Shown here one piece after another: positions 8,225 to 16,998 of a stretch of 48,899 nucleotides of DNA (position 1 is its first letter; the number at the start of each line of letters is the position of its first letter). The notes below the pieces were generated by a model. That model did not search any database and had not been told where the DNA came from. It worked only from the letters and a program-made list of their open reading frames with translations. The stretch lies in the NCBI GenBank assembly GCA_025359915.1, contig JANYDE010000153.1, forward strand, positions 1-48,899, written 5' to 3'. The translations under genes were made by a program, and so were the position numbers. This DNA is from Chamaesiphon sp. 336R_metabinner_41 (lineage in GTDB: Bacteria > Cyanobacteriota > Cyanobacteriia > Cyanobacteriales > Chamaesiphonaceae).

Positions 8225-10216
8225 CTAATTCTCAAATCTTGCCGTCATACAATACGGACAGTCCAACCATTCCGGCTGGAGTGCTGCCGAGCAGGTTACG
8301 CAAACTAGAGTAGTTTTGCGTTTGGCTTTGAGTTCGGCTTCTAAACCGGAGTCGGTGAAGGTGACTCGCTCGACTTCATCAAGAGTGGTGTGACCTTCTT
8401 GAACCATTTGGAGACTATATGCAAGTAGAGTCTTCATCCCTTGTTGAACAGCGGTTTCCTTGATCAAAACGGAAGGAGCACGTTGGTTGATCAGAGCTGC
8501 TATTTCATCAGTGATTTGCATGACTTCATAAACACCAGTCCGACCCCGATAGCCAAGTCCACTACAGTTTTGGCAGAGTTCCCCACAAGCTTTGGCTGAT
8601 TCGATCTCGCCATTATTCAATTCTTTAGCTTTGTAAAAGGTGACAACGGTATCTTTAGAAGCAGACAATCCAAATCGGCTAAGTTCTTCCCGAGTGGGGT
8701 TGTAGGCAATCCGGCAATCTTTACAGACTCGGCGGAGTAGTCGTTGGGCAACGACACCAATTAGTGCCGCCGAAACCATGAATGGTTCCACGCCCATCTC
8801 ATCCAGCCGCGTAATCGACCCAGCGGCATCATTTGTGTGTAAAGTTGTCATGACCATGTGACCAGTTAATGCGGCCTCCATCGAGGTTTTAGCAGTCTCT
8901 TGGTCGCGGGTTTCTCCCACCAGGATGATATCGGGATCTTGCCGCATGAAAGCGCGGAGGATCGAGGCAAAGTTCATTCCTTTTTCGCGAATTACCTGAA
9001 CTTGGTTAATACCTGGAAGGGCATATTCGATCGGATCCTCCGCCGTACTAATATTAACTCCAGGGTCGTTTTGTTCTGCCAGGAGCGAATAAAGTGTGGT
9101 CGATTTACCAGAACCTGTAGGTCCGGTAACTAGAATCAAGCCAAAGGGACGACTACCCATCTCCCGAACTATTTCTAGAGTTGGTAAATCACTAATCAAT
9201 TTATCCAAACCGAGCTGAGTGGAAGCATTGTCCAAAATCCGCATACAGACTTTTTCGCCGTAGCGTCCAGGTAGCGTACTGACACGGAAATCTACTTTTC
9301 GACCTTCAAATGTCCGGCGAATCCGACCATCTTGAGGCAACCGTCGTTCGGCGATATCTAGCTCGGCGATAATTTTGAACCGCGAGATCACGGCGGGAAT
9401 AATATGCTTGGGCAAGATGGGGAAAGTCTGACGCAATACTCCATCCTTGCGGAATCGGATTCTCAATCCTTCTTCCTGTGGCTCGATGTGAATATCCGAA
9501 ACTTTATCGAGCAGCCCTTTAGCAAGAATTTGGTTGACTAACTTGACGACAGGAGCAGCTTCTGCACCTTGAACGTCAATCTCGTCGTTCATCTCCTCCT
9601 CAGCAAACCCTAATTCTGGCTGGTCAAAGTTATCAATTTCGACAGTCAGATTTTTCTGAGCATTATTAACTTCATCTTGCTGAATGCGTTCATCTAGATA
9701 ACCATCGAGCAGTTTTTGATAATCTTCAGGTGCGATTACTTCACTACGCCAAGCAATCCCGTGGGGACGGAGGATTTTATCCAAATCGTTTTTTGCTTGG
9801 AGATCGTCTGGCTTCATCATCGCCACCGTCAGGATCGGTGGATCTCCGTCTAGTTTGCCGATTGGTAGTAATTTAAGTTGACGACAACTATCAGCAGAGA
9901 TAAAAGTATTGATTAATTCACGAACCTGGATCTTGTCGATTTGGGCGGCGTTAATATCCACCGCATTTAAACCATAGACAATCTTGAGTTCAAATAACTG
10001 TTGTTTTTTATATTGATGTTGTAATTCGGCAGGCAAAGATTTGCCCGTCAATGACTCCAAAACCTCCGTCAGTGGGTGGTTATTCGCCCGACTATCAACC
10101 AATGCTTGTTTGAGCTGATCCGCGTTGACATAGCCCGATTGAATCAGCTTGTTGCCGAAAGGAGAAAAGTCATTGCGAACGATGAGTGCCCGTTTGGGAA
10201 ATGAAGATTGAGTCAT
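8225..10216 (-). CDS. pilB: Type IV pilus assembly ATPase PilB
   Basis: PilB is the extension ATPase of the type IV pilus, needed for motility and natural competence in cyanobacteria. The N-terminal MshEN/GSPII_E domain begins RNDFSPFGNKLIQSGYV. The motor domain has Walker A GPTGSGKSTT near residue 367, an Asp box (STAEDPIEY), Walker B ILVGETRDQETA and the His box TGHMVMTTLHTN. A four-Cys zinc site follows (CKDCR, then CQNCSGLGYRGRTGVYE). The very end carries a second CxxC pair set (CVTCS, CPYC), which looks like a small zinc ribbon. I prefer ATG 10216 (MTQSSFPKRALIVRNDF), which matches relatives; an upstream TTG at 10258 adds 14 unlikely residues. GGAG lies about 15 bases before this start. 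It is divergent from grpE. Confidence 0.95.
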   Translation of the reverse strand: MTQSSFPKRALIVRNDFSPFGNKLIQSGYVNADQLKQALVDSRANNHPLTEVLESLTGKSLPAELQHQYKKQQLFELKIVYGLNAVDINAAQIDKIQVRELINTFISADSCRQLKLLPIGKLDGDPPILTVAMMKPDDLQAKNDLDKILRPHGIAWRSEVIAPEDYQKLLDGYLDERIQQDEVNNAQKNLTVEIDNFDQPELGFAEEEMNDEIDVQGAEAAPVVKLVNQILAKGLLDKVSDIHIEPQEEGLRIRFRKDGVLRQTFPILPKHIIPAVISRFKIIAELDIAERRLPQDGRIRRTFEGRKVDFRVSTLPGRYGEKVCMRILDNASTQLGLDKLISDLPTLEIVREMGSRPFGLILVTGPTGSGKSTTLYSLLAEQNDPGVNISTAEDPIEYALPGINQVQVIREKGMNFASILRAFMRQDPDIILVGETRDQETAKTSMEAALTGHMVMTTLHTNDAAGSITRLDEMGVEPFMVSAALIGVVAQRLLRRVCKDCRIAYNPTREELSRFGLSASKDTVVTFYKAKELNNGEIESAKACGELCQNCSGLGYRGRTGVYEVMQITDEIAALINQRAPSVLIKETAVQQGMKTLLAYSLQMVQEGHTTLDEVERVTFTDSGLEAELKAKRKTTLVCVTCSAALQPEWLDCPYCMTARFEN

Positions 10217-10526
10217 AGCTACTGTAGATATCTCCTTAGCTTTACAGTATTCCCACAATTGACCCGAATCTGCTCATGCGATCGAAATTTGGCTCGAACA
10301 TCAAGCAAAATTGGAGTTCGTGTGTTTTAGATCGATCGAGTGGGCATTATAGAATGAGACTATATCAACTAGTTTTCCTGACTTTATAGGATGGAAAGTG
10401 AACGATCGATCCAAATCAGATTTATACTCAAAAACAGATTCACTGAATTAGACTCTCTTGTAGATATATAATCAAGGATCGACCATCAGCTTACGCACAC
10501 TCGATTTAAGATCGAAATTGCCTGAG
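10217..10526. promoter_or_regulatory. Divergent pilB/grpE intergenic region
   Basis: About 310 bases separate the pilB and grpE starts, so this must hold promoters for both directions. It contains several GATCGATC/CGATCG words and an AT-rich stretch (TGTAGATATATAATC near 10459) that could be a -10 region for grpE. I see no CIRCE element (TTAGCACTC inverted repeat), no hairpin with a T-run and no convincing small open frame. Confidence 0.4.
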
Positions 10527-11318
10527 ATGTCTGTTAACTGGAATGAATTAACGATGACTGAAACCGCACCACAGCCAAGTAGACCAGAGGATGAGAGCAT
10601 CTCATCACAACCATCATTAGAAAATATCGAGTCTCAACCCATCCCAGCGGTTGCGGTCAGTTCATCCGCTAATGAGTCAGCACCAAATGTTGTGGTTGAA
10701 GAGATCGCGGCTCCTACCGAACCAGAGACTATCCCCCCAGTCGCAACACCAGTAGTCGAGGTAGTGGAAACAGAAGCTACTGCGACTTCTGAGTCAGAAC
10801 TGCAATCCCTGGCGATGAAGTTAACAGAAATCTCCAATCAACGAGATGCCTTTCAAAGTCAATATCTCAGAATTGCTGCTGATTTTGACAACTTCCGCAA
10901 ACGCAATAGTAAAGAAAAAGAAGAGATCGAACTACGGACTAAATGTGCCACGATCATGGAAATCCTGAGCGTCGTCGATAACTTCGAGCGGGCGAGGAAC
11001 CAAATCAAACCGCAAAATGATGGCGAACTGGGGATTCACAAAAGCTATCAAGGCGTATACAAACAATTGGTAGACAGTCTTAAACGAATTGGGGTCTCAC
11101 CCATGCGTCCAGAAGGACAACAATTCGATCCCAATCTCCATGAAGCAATCATGCGACAACCAACGGAAGAACACCCCGAAGGCACCGTGATTGAAGAGCT
11201 TCAGCGCGGCTACTTCCTGGGAGAACGGATTCTACGACACTCCTTAGTTAAAGTCGCAGCACCCCCAGAACAGTTGTCAGCAGAAGACGCGGTTGGTTTT
11301 GATTCCGCTGATAGCTAA
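10527..11318 (+). CDS. grpE: Nucleotide exchange factor GrpE
   Basis: GrpE releases ADP from DnaK and so resets the Hsp70 cycle. An acidic, Pro/Ser/Thr/Glu-rich N-terminal region of about 90 residues looks disordered. It is followed by a long coiled-coil helix (LAMKLTEISNQRDAFQSQYL through DFDNFRKRNSKEKEEIEL). The C-terminal beta-domain is well conserved (RIGVSPMRPEGQQFDPNLHE, then EELQRGYFLGERILRHSLVKV). ATG 10527 is the first ATG; ATG 10554 (MTETAPQ) is an equally possible start, and TTG 10518 opens the frame. It heads the grpE-dnaK-dnaJ-tusA gene order that is common in cyanobacteria. Confidence 0.94.
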   Translation: MSVNWNELTMTETAPQPSRPEDESISSQPSLENIESQPIPAVAVSSSANESAPNVVVEEIAAPTEPETIPPVATPVVEVVETEATATSESELQSLAMKLTEISNQRDAFQSQYLRIAADFDNFRKRNSKEKEEIELRTKCATIMEILSVVDNFERARNQIKPQNDGELGIHKSYQGVYKQLVDSLKRIGVSPMRPEGQQFDPNLHEAIMRQPTEEHPEGTVIEELQRGYFLGERILRHSLVKVAAPPEQLSAEDAVGFDSADS

Positions 11319-11356
11319 CTTCACCTTTTAACAAAATCTCTGGTTAATTGGGTAGA

Positions 11357-11450
11357 GAGATGGGAGATGGGAGATAAGCTGTCAGCCTAACGTCCTTTCC
11401 CCCTTTCCCCCTTTCCCCTTTCTCCTTTCTCCTTTCCCCTTTCCCCTCTT
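11357..11450. repeat. grpE-dnaK spacer: G-rich then C/T-rich arrays
   Basis: After the grpE stop the sense strand has GAGATGGGAGATGGGAGAT (from 11357) and then, from about 11393 to 11450, an almost pure pyrimidine run of CCTTTCC-type heptamers. The arms are purine/pyrimidine opposites but only partly complementary. The pyrimidine tract ends 16 bases before the dnaK ATG, and no Shine-Dalgarno sequence lies between. Confidence 0.75.
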
Positions 11451-11466
11451 TTATTGCCTCAATTTT

Positions 11467-13464
11467 ATGGCAAAAGTCATCGGCATCGACCTTGGTACAA
11501 CTAATAGCTGCGTCTCCGTCCTCGAAGGCGGGATCCCTGTGGTCATTTCCAATTCTGAAGGTGGTCGTACGACCCCTAGTATTATTGGATTTGCCAAAGG
11601 TGGCGAACAATTAGTTGGGCAACTGGCAAAACGGCAAGGCGTAACTAATGCGGAAAACACCGTATATAGTATCAAACGCTTTATCGGTCGTCGGTGGGAG
11701 GACACAGATACAGAGCGAAATCGCGTTCCTTACAACTGTATTAAAGGACGCGACAATACTGTGGATGTCCAAATTCGTGGACGTACCTACACCCCACAAG
11801 AAGTATCGGCGATGATCCTTCAGAAACTTAAGAAAGATGCCCAAAACTTTTTGGGACATCCAGTCGAACAAGTGGTGATCACGGTGCCGGCTTACTTTAC
11901 CGATGCCCAACGCCAAGCCACTAAAGATGCCGGGACGATTGCGGGGCTTGAAGTATTACGGATTATCAATGAACCTACAGCGGCAGCTCTTGCCTACGGA
12001 TTAGACAAATCTGATACCGAGCAAAAAATTCTGGTAGTTGATTTGGGTGGAGGGACATTTGATGTTTCCGTACTGCAACTGGGGAATGGGATCTATGAAG
12101 TCAAAGCGACCTCTGGAAATAACCATTTGGGCGGGGATGACTTTGACAATGAAATCGTCCGCTGGATGATCAAATATTTCCGCACCACCGAAAATGTCGA
12201 TCTATTGAAGGACAAAATGGCGTTACAGCGGTTGCGAGAAGCCGCCGAAAAAGCCAAAATCGAACTTTCAACGATGATGAATACTTCGATTAATCTGCCA
12301 TTTATTGCCGCTGACGCTCAAGGCCCCAAACATTTGGAAATCGAGCTGACTCGGACTAAATTTGAGGAAATGGTCGCACCATTGATTCAAGCTACCCTCG
12401 AACCCTTGCAACGTTCGCTCAAAGATGCCGATCTTCAGCCTCATGAAATCGATCGAATCTTACTTGTCGGTGGTTCTACCCGCATTCCCGCCGTCCAACA
12501 CGCCATTCAAGAGTTTTTTGGCGGTAAAGAACTCGATCGATCGATCAACCCTGATGAAGCTGTAGCAATGGGTGCAGCCGTTCAAGCAGGTGTTGTGAGC
12601 GGGGATGTCAAAGATGTCCTCCTCCTCGATGTCACTCCCCTCTCCCTCGGTATTGAAACCCTCGGAGAAGTATTCACCAAAATCATCGAACGCAACACCA
12701 CCATTCCTACTAGTAAAGGGCAAGAATTTTCCACCGCCACCGACGGCCAAACCTCCGTCGAAATCCACGTCCTTCAAGGCGAACGGGCAATGGCAAAAGA
12801 CAATAAAAGTCTCGGTCGATTTCTGCTCACAGGTATCCCCCCTGCGCCCCGTGGCGTGCCCAAAATTGAAGTTTCCTTTGATATTGACGTAAACGGAATT
12901 CTCAAGGTGTCAGCGAACGATCGCGGCACAGGTAGAGAGCAAACCGTCGCCATCAGTAATACTGGCGGACTCAATAAAATCGATATCGAGCGGATGCGCA
13001 AAGAGGCAGAAACTTATGCGCAAGACGACTGGCGTAGACTCCAATTGGTGGAACTCAAAAACCAAGCCGATGCGCTGTTCCATACCTACGATGTTGCCCT
13101 TCAAGACAACGGTCATCTGATTAACGACCATCTGCGCGAACAGGCGGAAACCACCGCCAAAGAACTCCAGATGCTGTTATTAGAGCCATCTGCTAATCTG
13201 GAAAATGTGCAACAATCGATCGATAAGCTCCAGCAGCAGATTTTTGCAATGGGTGCTGCCGTTTATCAACAAGGAACTATTCCTAATGGTTCTAGTTCGA
13301 CCCAATCACCTAATCCTAATGCAGGGACTAGACATGCGCCCCTCAGTCGAGCGAGTGCGCCACCACCACCACCGCCACCACCAGCCAAGAAAGTTTCTAG
13401 CACTTTGACGTTGGATTTTGATGATGAAGAGACGGCTAGTACTGAATATGAAGCAGTGGAGTAG
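11467..13464 (+). CDS. dnaK: Molecular chaperone DnaK (Hsp70)
   Basis: DnaK binds exposed hydrophobic peptides in an ATP-driven cycle with DnaJ and GrpE. The protein begins [20 protein letters not shown]. It has the Hsp70 signatures ([31 protein letters not shown]), the linker/substrate domain ([20 protein letters not shown]) and the helical lid. At 665 residues it is slightly longer than the E. coli protein. The C-terminus is unusual: a run of eight prolines followed by [25 protein letters not shown] instead of the DVVDAEF-type tail of the major DnaK. This resembles the DnaK paralogues that sit next to grpE in cyanobacteria, which usually have several dnaK genes; the paralogue number cannot be settled here. 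Confidence 0.97.
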   Translation: MAKVIGIDLGTTNSCVSVLEGGIPVVISNSEGGRTTPSIIGFAKGGEQLVGQLAKRQGVTNAENTVYSIKRFIGRRWEDTDTERNRVPYNCIKGRDNTVDVQIRGRTYTPQEVSAMILQKLKKDAQNFLGHPVEQVVITVPAYFTDAQRQATKDAGTIAGLEVLRIINEPTAAALAYGLDKSDTEQKILVVDLGGGTFDVSVLQLGNGIYEVKATSGNNHLGGDDFDNEIVRWMIKYFRTTENVDLLKDKMALQRLREAAEKAKIELSTMMNTSINLPFIAADAQGPKHLEIELTRTKFEEMVAPLIQATLEPLQRSLKDADLQPHEIDRILLVGGSTRIPAVQHAIQEFFGGKELDRSINPDEAVAMGAAVQAGVVSGDVKDVLLLDVTPLSLGIETLGEVFTKIIERNTTIPTSKGQEFSTATDGQTSVEIHVLQGERAMAKDNKSLGRFLLTGIPPAPRGVPKIEVSFDIDVNGILKVSANDRGTGREQTVAISNTGGLNKIDIERMRKEAETYAQDDWRRLQLVELKNQADALFHTYDVALQDNGHLINDHLREQAETTAKELQMLLLEPSANLENVQQSIDKLQQQIFAMGAAVYQQGTIPNGSSSTQSPNPNAGTRHAPLSRASAPPPPPPPPAKKVSSTLTLDFDDEETASTEYEAVE

Positions 13465-13714
13465 TTGATAGTTGATAGTTATTGGCGAAGCGTCTGCCTG
13501 AGCTGTAGCCTCTCCGACAGGAGAATGGAACCAACCCAAGCGGGAGAGAGCACACTTTTCGCTAAACCACCAAACCACTCCATAAGAAAATGGGTAATTA
13601 CGGTTAATACTCCATCAAAAAGACCTGATTCCTTTACAATAGTTAAACCTATTTACGTTACAGATCGCCCCCGAATCCTGCTTCCCAACACTCCTTGTAA
13701 GATAGAACATCTCT
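13465..13714. other. dnaK-dnaJ spacer with repeat fragments
   Basis: The spacer starts with AGTTGAT heptamers (13462-13479). It then has a dispersed cyanobacterial repeat fragment (GGCGAAGCGTCTGCC followed by TAGCCTCTCCGACAGGAGAA), and later AT-rich sequence that may carry a separate dnaJ promoter. An open frame across it (13465-13776) has no family resemblance and overlaps dnaJ, so I do not call a gene. Confidence 0.45.
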
Positions 13715-14854
13715 ATGGCACGCGACTATTACGAAATCCTTGGTACCTCACGAGATGCCGACCAGGAAGAAATTAAACGCGCCTATCGCCGATTGGCGCG
13801 AAAATATCACCCCGATGTCAACAAAGAGGCTGGGGCAGAAGATACATTCAAAGAAATCAACCGAGCCAACGAAGTTCTATCCGAACCCGAACTCCGTGCT
13901 CGTTACGACAGATTTGGCGAAGCAGGAGTATCTTCAGGCGGTGGTGGCGCGCCTGGATATGGAGATCAAGGAGACATGGGCGGCTTTGCCGATATCTTTG
14001 ATGCATTTTTCAATGGCTTCGGTGGTGCCCAAGGCGGACAACAGCAACAAGCTCGCCGTCGCAACGGCCCAGCGCGTGGCGAAGATTTGCGACTCGATCT
14101 CAAACTAGATTTTCACGAAGCCATCTTCGGCGGCGAAAAAGAAATTCGGATTCCGCACCTCGAATCCTGCAATCCTTGTAAAAGTACGGGTGCAAAACCA
14201 GGCTCTCAACCCCAAACCTGCGGCACCTGTGGCGGTGCTGGACAAGTGCGCCGGAATACCCGCACTCCTTTTGGTAACTTTACTCAAGTATCTGTCTGTC
14301 CGACCTGTAGTGGTGAAGGTCAGGTAATTGAAGATAAATGCGAGGTCTGTAATGGAGCCGGACGCAGACAGGAAACCAAAAAACTCAAAATCACGATTCC
14401 GAAAGGAGTCGATAATGGCACTAAACTACGCATCGGGAAAGAAGGTGATGCCGGATTACGCAGCGGGCCTCCAGGCGATCTCTATGTCTATCTACATGTC
14501 GAAGAAGATGCCGAATTTCGCCGTGAGGGAATTAATATTCTCTCACAAGTGAAGATTAGTTATCTTCAGGCAATTCTGGGTAGTCATATCCAAATCAACA
14601 CTGTAGATGGCCCGACAGAGTTGAATATCCCCGCAGGTATTCAGCCGAATACAGTACTAAAACTAGAACACAAAGGAGTACCCCGCTTAGGTAACGATAT
14701 CAGTCGTGGCGATCATTTACTCACGCTCCAGATTGATATCCCTGGTAAAGTTAGCTCCGAAGAACGCGATCTCCTCGAAAAACTCGCCAAGATTCGTGGT
14801 GATAAAGTCGGTAAGGGGGGAATTGGTAGTATTTTTGGAAATGTGTTTAAGTAA
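13715..14854 (+). CDS. dnaJ: Chaperone protein DnaJ (Hsp40, type I)
   Basis: DnaJ delivers substrates to DnaK and stimulates its ATPase. Domains in order: the J domain at residues 1-70 with the HPD motif in [10 protein letters not shown]; a Gly/Phe-rich region ([17 protein letters not shown], then a Gln/Gly stretch); the cysteine-rich domain with four zinc-binding repeats ([32 protein letters not shown]); and the C-terminal peptide-binding domains ending near [19 protein letters not shown]. The first repeat has Ser in place of the usual first Gly, a small deviation. At 379 residues the length is normal. It follows dnaK after a 250-base spacer and precedes tusA. Confidence 0.97.
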   Translation: MARDYYEILGTSRDADQEEIKRAYRRLARKYHPDVNKEAGAEDTFKEINRANEVLSEPELRARYDRFGEAGVSSGGGGAPGYGDQGDMGGFADIFDAFFNGFGGAQGGQQQQARRRNGPARGEDLRLDLKLDFHEAIFGGEKEIRIPHLESCNPCKSTGAKPGSQPQTCGTCGGAGQVRRNTRTPFGNFTQVSVCPTCSGEGQVIEDKCEVCNGAGRRQETKKLKITIPKGVDNGTKLRIGKEGDAGLRSGPPGDLYVYLHVEEDAEFRREGINILSQVKISYLQAILGSHIQINTVDGPTELNIPAGIQPNTVLKLEHKGVPRLGNDISRGDHLLTLQIDIPGKVSSEERDLLEKLAKIRGDKVGKGGIGSIFGNVFK

Positions 14855-14862
14855 GGGGTGAT

Positions 14863-14986
14863 ATGGGAGATGGGAGATAAGAAGTGGTTGAGTAGAAAAA
14901 GATCTATGCAATCATTCCGTTACTCTTCGTTTCCTATCTCCTGACTGTACTAACATCCCATCTCCCATCTTCCCTCTCCCCTCTCC
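14863..14986. repeat. dnaJ-tusA spacer: complementary heptamer arrays
   Basis: ATGGGAGATGGGA at 14863-14875 just after dnaJ is the exact reverse complement of TCCCATCTCCCAT at 14956-14968. A pyrimidine run (TTCCCTCTCCCCTCTCCTC) then leads directly into the tusA ATG at 14989. The 13-bp perfect arms could pair across about 80 bases. Confidence 0.8.
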
Positions 14987-14988
14987 TC

Positions 14989-15213
14989 ATGACTCAACTA
15001 GACTTACGTGGAACACCTTGTCCGATTAACTTTGTGCGGACAAAGATGAAGCTCGAACAGATGGAAGCTGGCGAATTGTTAGAAGTTTGGCTCGATGCTG
15101 GTGAACCGATCGAACAAGTACCCGATAGTCTTAAAATGGCAGGATATGGAATCGAGCAACTGATTGAGTGTGAAGACTTTTTCAAGCTTCAAGTCCGCAA
15201 TCAATTTGCCTAG
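14989..15213 (+). CDS. tusA: TusA/SirA-family sulfur carrier protein
   Basis: This 74-residue protein has the TusA fold signature: DLRGTPCPINFVRTK, with the conserved CPxP-type motif here as CPIN, followed by MEAGELLEVWLDAGEP and a C-terminal strand. The Cys (residue 11) is the expected persulfide-carrying residue in sulfur relay, for example for tRNA thiolation. The third motif position is Ile rather than Pro-Xaa-Pro, as in many cyanobacterial members that follow dnaJ. The stop is followed by a MITE-like repeat and then dnaN; the rsgA gene that often comes next in other cyanobacteria is absent. The start codon directly follows a C/T-rich array with no Shine-Dalgarno sequence. Confidence 0.85.
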   Translation: MTQLDLRGTPCPINFVRTKMKLEQMEAGELLEVWLDAGEPIEQVPDSLKMAGYGIEQLIECEDFFKLQVRNQFA

Positions 15214-15284
15214 TACAATCGCCTGAACCCTACATGGTGGTCGATATCCACCCTGCTGTGACTATTGGACTTCATTTTAAGTTG

Positions 15285-15408
15285 CTTTACCCCCCAACCC
15301 CCCTTATAAAGCGGATGCGCGCTCCTCGGGTTTCCCGATGGTTTAGCGCACCAAGCAGGGGGGCTTTACTCCCTCCCCTTTATAAGGGGAGGGTTGGAGT
15401 GGGGTAAA
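15285..15408. repeat. About 124-bp inverted-repeat (MITE-like) element
   Basis: The arms CTTTACCCCCCAACCCCCC plus TTATAAAG (15285-15312) and CTTTATAAGGGGAGGGTTGG plus AGTGGGGTAAA (15378-15408) are imperfect inverted repeats of about 28 bases. The interior has GCGCGCTCCTCGGGTTTCCC and GTTTAGCGCACCAAGC. No open frame is inside. Related sequence occurs at about 29655-29697, inside the end of the response-regulator gene, and related words at 46706-46770. Confidence 0.75.
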
Positions 15409-15453
15409 TATCTACGCAGCATCTCCCCTCCCCCCTCCCCCCTCCCCCTCTCC

Positions 15454-16620
15454 ATGAAATTTGTCTGTACTCAGCACGATCTCAATATCAACCTCGCATT
15501 AGTCAGCCGTGCTGTTTCCACACGTCCAACACATCCCGTTTTAGCGAATATCAAAATCGAAGCCACCTCAAATCCAGATTTAATTCGGTTGACAGGATTC
15601 GATTTGAGTTTGGGAATTCAGACTAGTTTTATGGCTCAGGTGGACGATGAGGGTACACTAACCCTCCCTGCCAAATTGCTCAATGATATCGTCGCCAAAT
15701 TACCCAGCGGCGAAATTACCCTCGATGATGAAGCAGGGGAAAATCTGATTACAATTACATCTGCTTCTGGTCGTTATCAGGTGCGGGGGATGAGTGCGGA
15801 AGAATTTCCCGAACTCCCATCCATCGAAGAAGGCGAAACTAATCAACTGTCTGCCGCAGCATTCATTGATGGCTTAAAGGGGTCTCTCGTCGCCTGTAGC
15901 CAGGACGAAAGCAAACAAGTATTAACTGGGGTCTATCTCAAGGTCGAGCCAGACAGACTGGAATTTGCCGCCACAGACGGACATCGCTTGGGAATTGTCG
16001 AAGTATATCCAACCGAAACCGAGACACCCGAACTCGCTTCAGAAGAACAAGCATCAAGCGCGAGTAAAGGATCGTTTGAAGTCACTGTTCCGGCGAAGGC
16101 TTTGCGCGAACTGGAGAAGATGCTAGGATCTGGGCAAGAAGGTGATAAATTGGCGGTGCAATTAGAACAGGGACAAGTAGTCTTTGGTTGGGGCGAACGG
16201 AAATTAACGACTCGGACATTGGAAGGAAAATACCCCGATTATCGATTACTAATCCCCAAACAATTTCAACGTCAAATTACACTCGATCGCAAACAACTAT
16301 TGACTGCACTAGAACGGATTGCGGTATTATCAGATCAAACCAATCTAGTTAAATTTAGCATTAATAGCGAAACTCAATCGATCGATATTTCTGTCGATAG
16401 TCAAGATCGCGGTAGTGGCAGAGAATCTCTCACAGCTCAGATTTCTGGCGAGCAGTTAGATATTGCTTTTAATATCAAATATCTCATGGATGGCTTGAAA
16501 ACCCTACCAACCCAGGAAATCACCATCAGTCTCAATGGTCCCCTCGAACCAGTGATCCTCACTCCTCTAGGTGGCGTGAAAATGACTTACCTAGTTATGC
16601 CAGTTCAATTACGTAACTAG
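15454..16620 (+). CDS. dnaN: DNA polymerase III beta subunit (sliding clamp)
   Basis: DnaN forms the ring that tethers DNA polymerase III to DNA. The protein begins MKFVCTQHDLNINLALVSRA, as in cyanobacterial clamps. It shows the three clamp subdomains (VLANIKIEAT, LEFAATDGHRLGIVEV, GGVKMTYLVMPVQLRN at the very end). The last motif, with MPVQL, is the family's hallmark C-terminus. ATG 15454 is chosen because homology starts there; the frame is open to an ATG at 15394, but that extension is encoded by the upstream repeat (RSISPPPSPLPLS). There is a slightly long acidic loop (TETETPELASEEQASSASKG) in the middle domain. The start codon follows a run of CCCCCCT pyrimidine units. Confidence 0.96.
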   Translation: MKFVCTQHDLNINLALVSRAVSTRPTHPVLANIKIEATSNPDLIRLTGFDLSLGIQTSFMAQVDDEGTLTLPAKLLNDIVAKLPSGEITLDDEAGENLITITSASGRYQVRGMSAEEFPELPSIEEGETNQLSAAAFIDGLKGSLVACSQDESKQVLTGVYLKVEPDRLEFAATDGHRLGIVEVYPTETETPELASEEQASSASKGSFEVTVPAKALRELEKMLGSGQEGDKLAVQLEQGQVVFGWGERKLTTRTLEGKYPDYRLLIPKQFQRQITLDRKQLLTALERIAVLSDQTNLVKFSINSETQSIDISVDSQDRGSGRESLTAQISGEQLDIAFNIKYLMDGLKTLPTQEITISLNGPLEPVILTPLGGVKMTYLVMPVQLRN

Positions 16621-16626
16621 ACATCT

Positions 16627-16677
16627 AGCAATAAGTAATAAGTAATAAGTTTTTAGCTATCAACTATCAACTATCAA
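16627..16677. repeat. Two heptamer arrays (AATAAGT and CTATCAA)
   Basis: Three AATAAGT units and then three CTATCAA units fill the dnaN/FHA convergent spacer. The CTATCAA array enters the next gene: it supplies the stop codon and the last two residues of the minus-strand FHA protein. Confidence 0.8.
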
Positions 16678-16978
16678 GACCGACTTTGATTTGAATTTTT
16701 GGGCCTGACGTTGCTAGCCGAAAAATCATCCCTTCGGTTAGATTCATCGTCTTAATTGCTTCACCACTAATGTACGTTCCATTCGTACTGATATTCACCA
16801 ATTGCCAACCCTCAACTTCACTCCAGCGGATTTCGGCGTGATGTCGAGAAACAACGGCACTGAATAAAACCACATGGTTATCGGTAGCTCGTCCGATCCG
16901 AATAATGTCTTCAGATATGAATGTCCAATTCTGCACGGGAATTGAATTAACTAAGTTTAATACGATCGCAGATGACAT
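16667..16978 (-). CDS. Single FHA-domain protein
   Basis: The 103-residue protein is essentially one forkhead-associated domain, a phosphothreonine-binding module. The conserved blocks are present in order: IRIGRATDNHVVLF, VVSRHHAEIRWSE, GWQLVNISTNGTYISGE (the GR, S-x-x-H and N-G-T residues). The C-terminus (KVGLDS) and stop codon come from a CTATCAA heptamer array, so the end may have been shaped by repeat growth. It lies 20 bases downstream of a larger FHA protein in the same direction, suggesting a two-gene operon. The partner phosphoprotein or kinase is not in the window. Confidence 0.85.
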   Translation of the reverse strand: MSSAIVLNLVNSIPVQNWTFISEDIIRIGRATDNHVVLFSAVVSRHHAEIRWSEVEGWQLVNISTNGTYISGEAIKTMNLTEGMIFRLATSGPKIQIKVGLDS

Positions 16979-16998
16979 TTAGTAGTGCTTGGTGAGAA

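Noticed and set aside
10217-10526. CIRCE/HrcA operator before grpE-dnaK
   Set aside because: No TTAGCACTC-N9-GAGTGCTAA inverted repeat was found upstream of grpE, dnaK or dnaJ.
13465-13776. 103-codon frame between dnaK and dnaJ
   Set aside because: It is composed of repeat sequence, overlaps dnaJ and has no similarity to known proteins.
13740-14108. 122-codon open frame on the plus strand overlapping the dnaJ start
   Set aside because: It is in another frame of dnaJ, has no family resemblance, and dnaJ matches over its full length.
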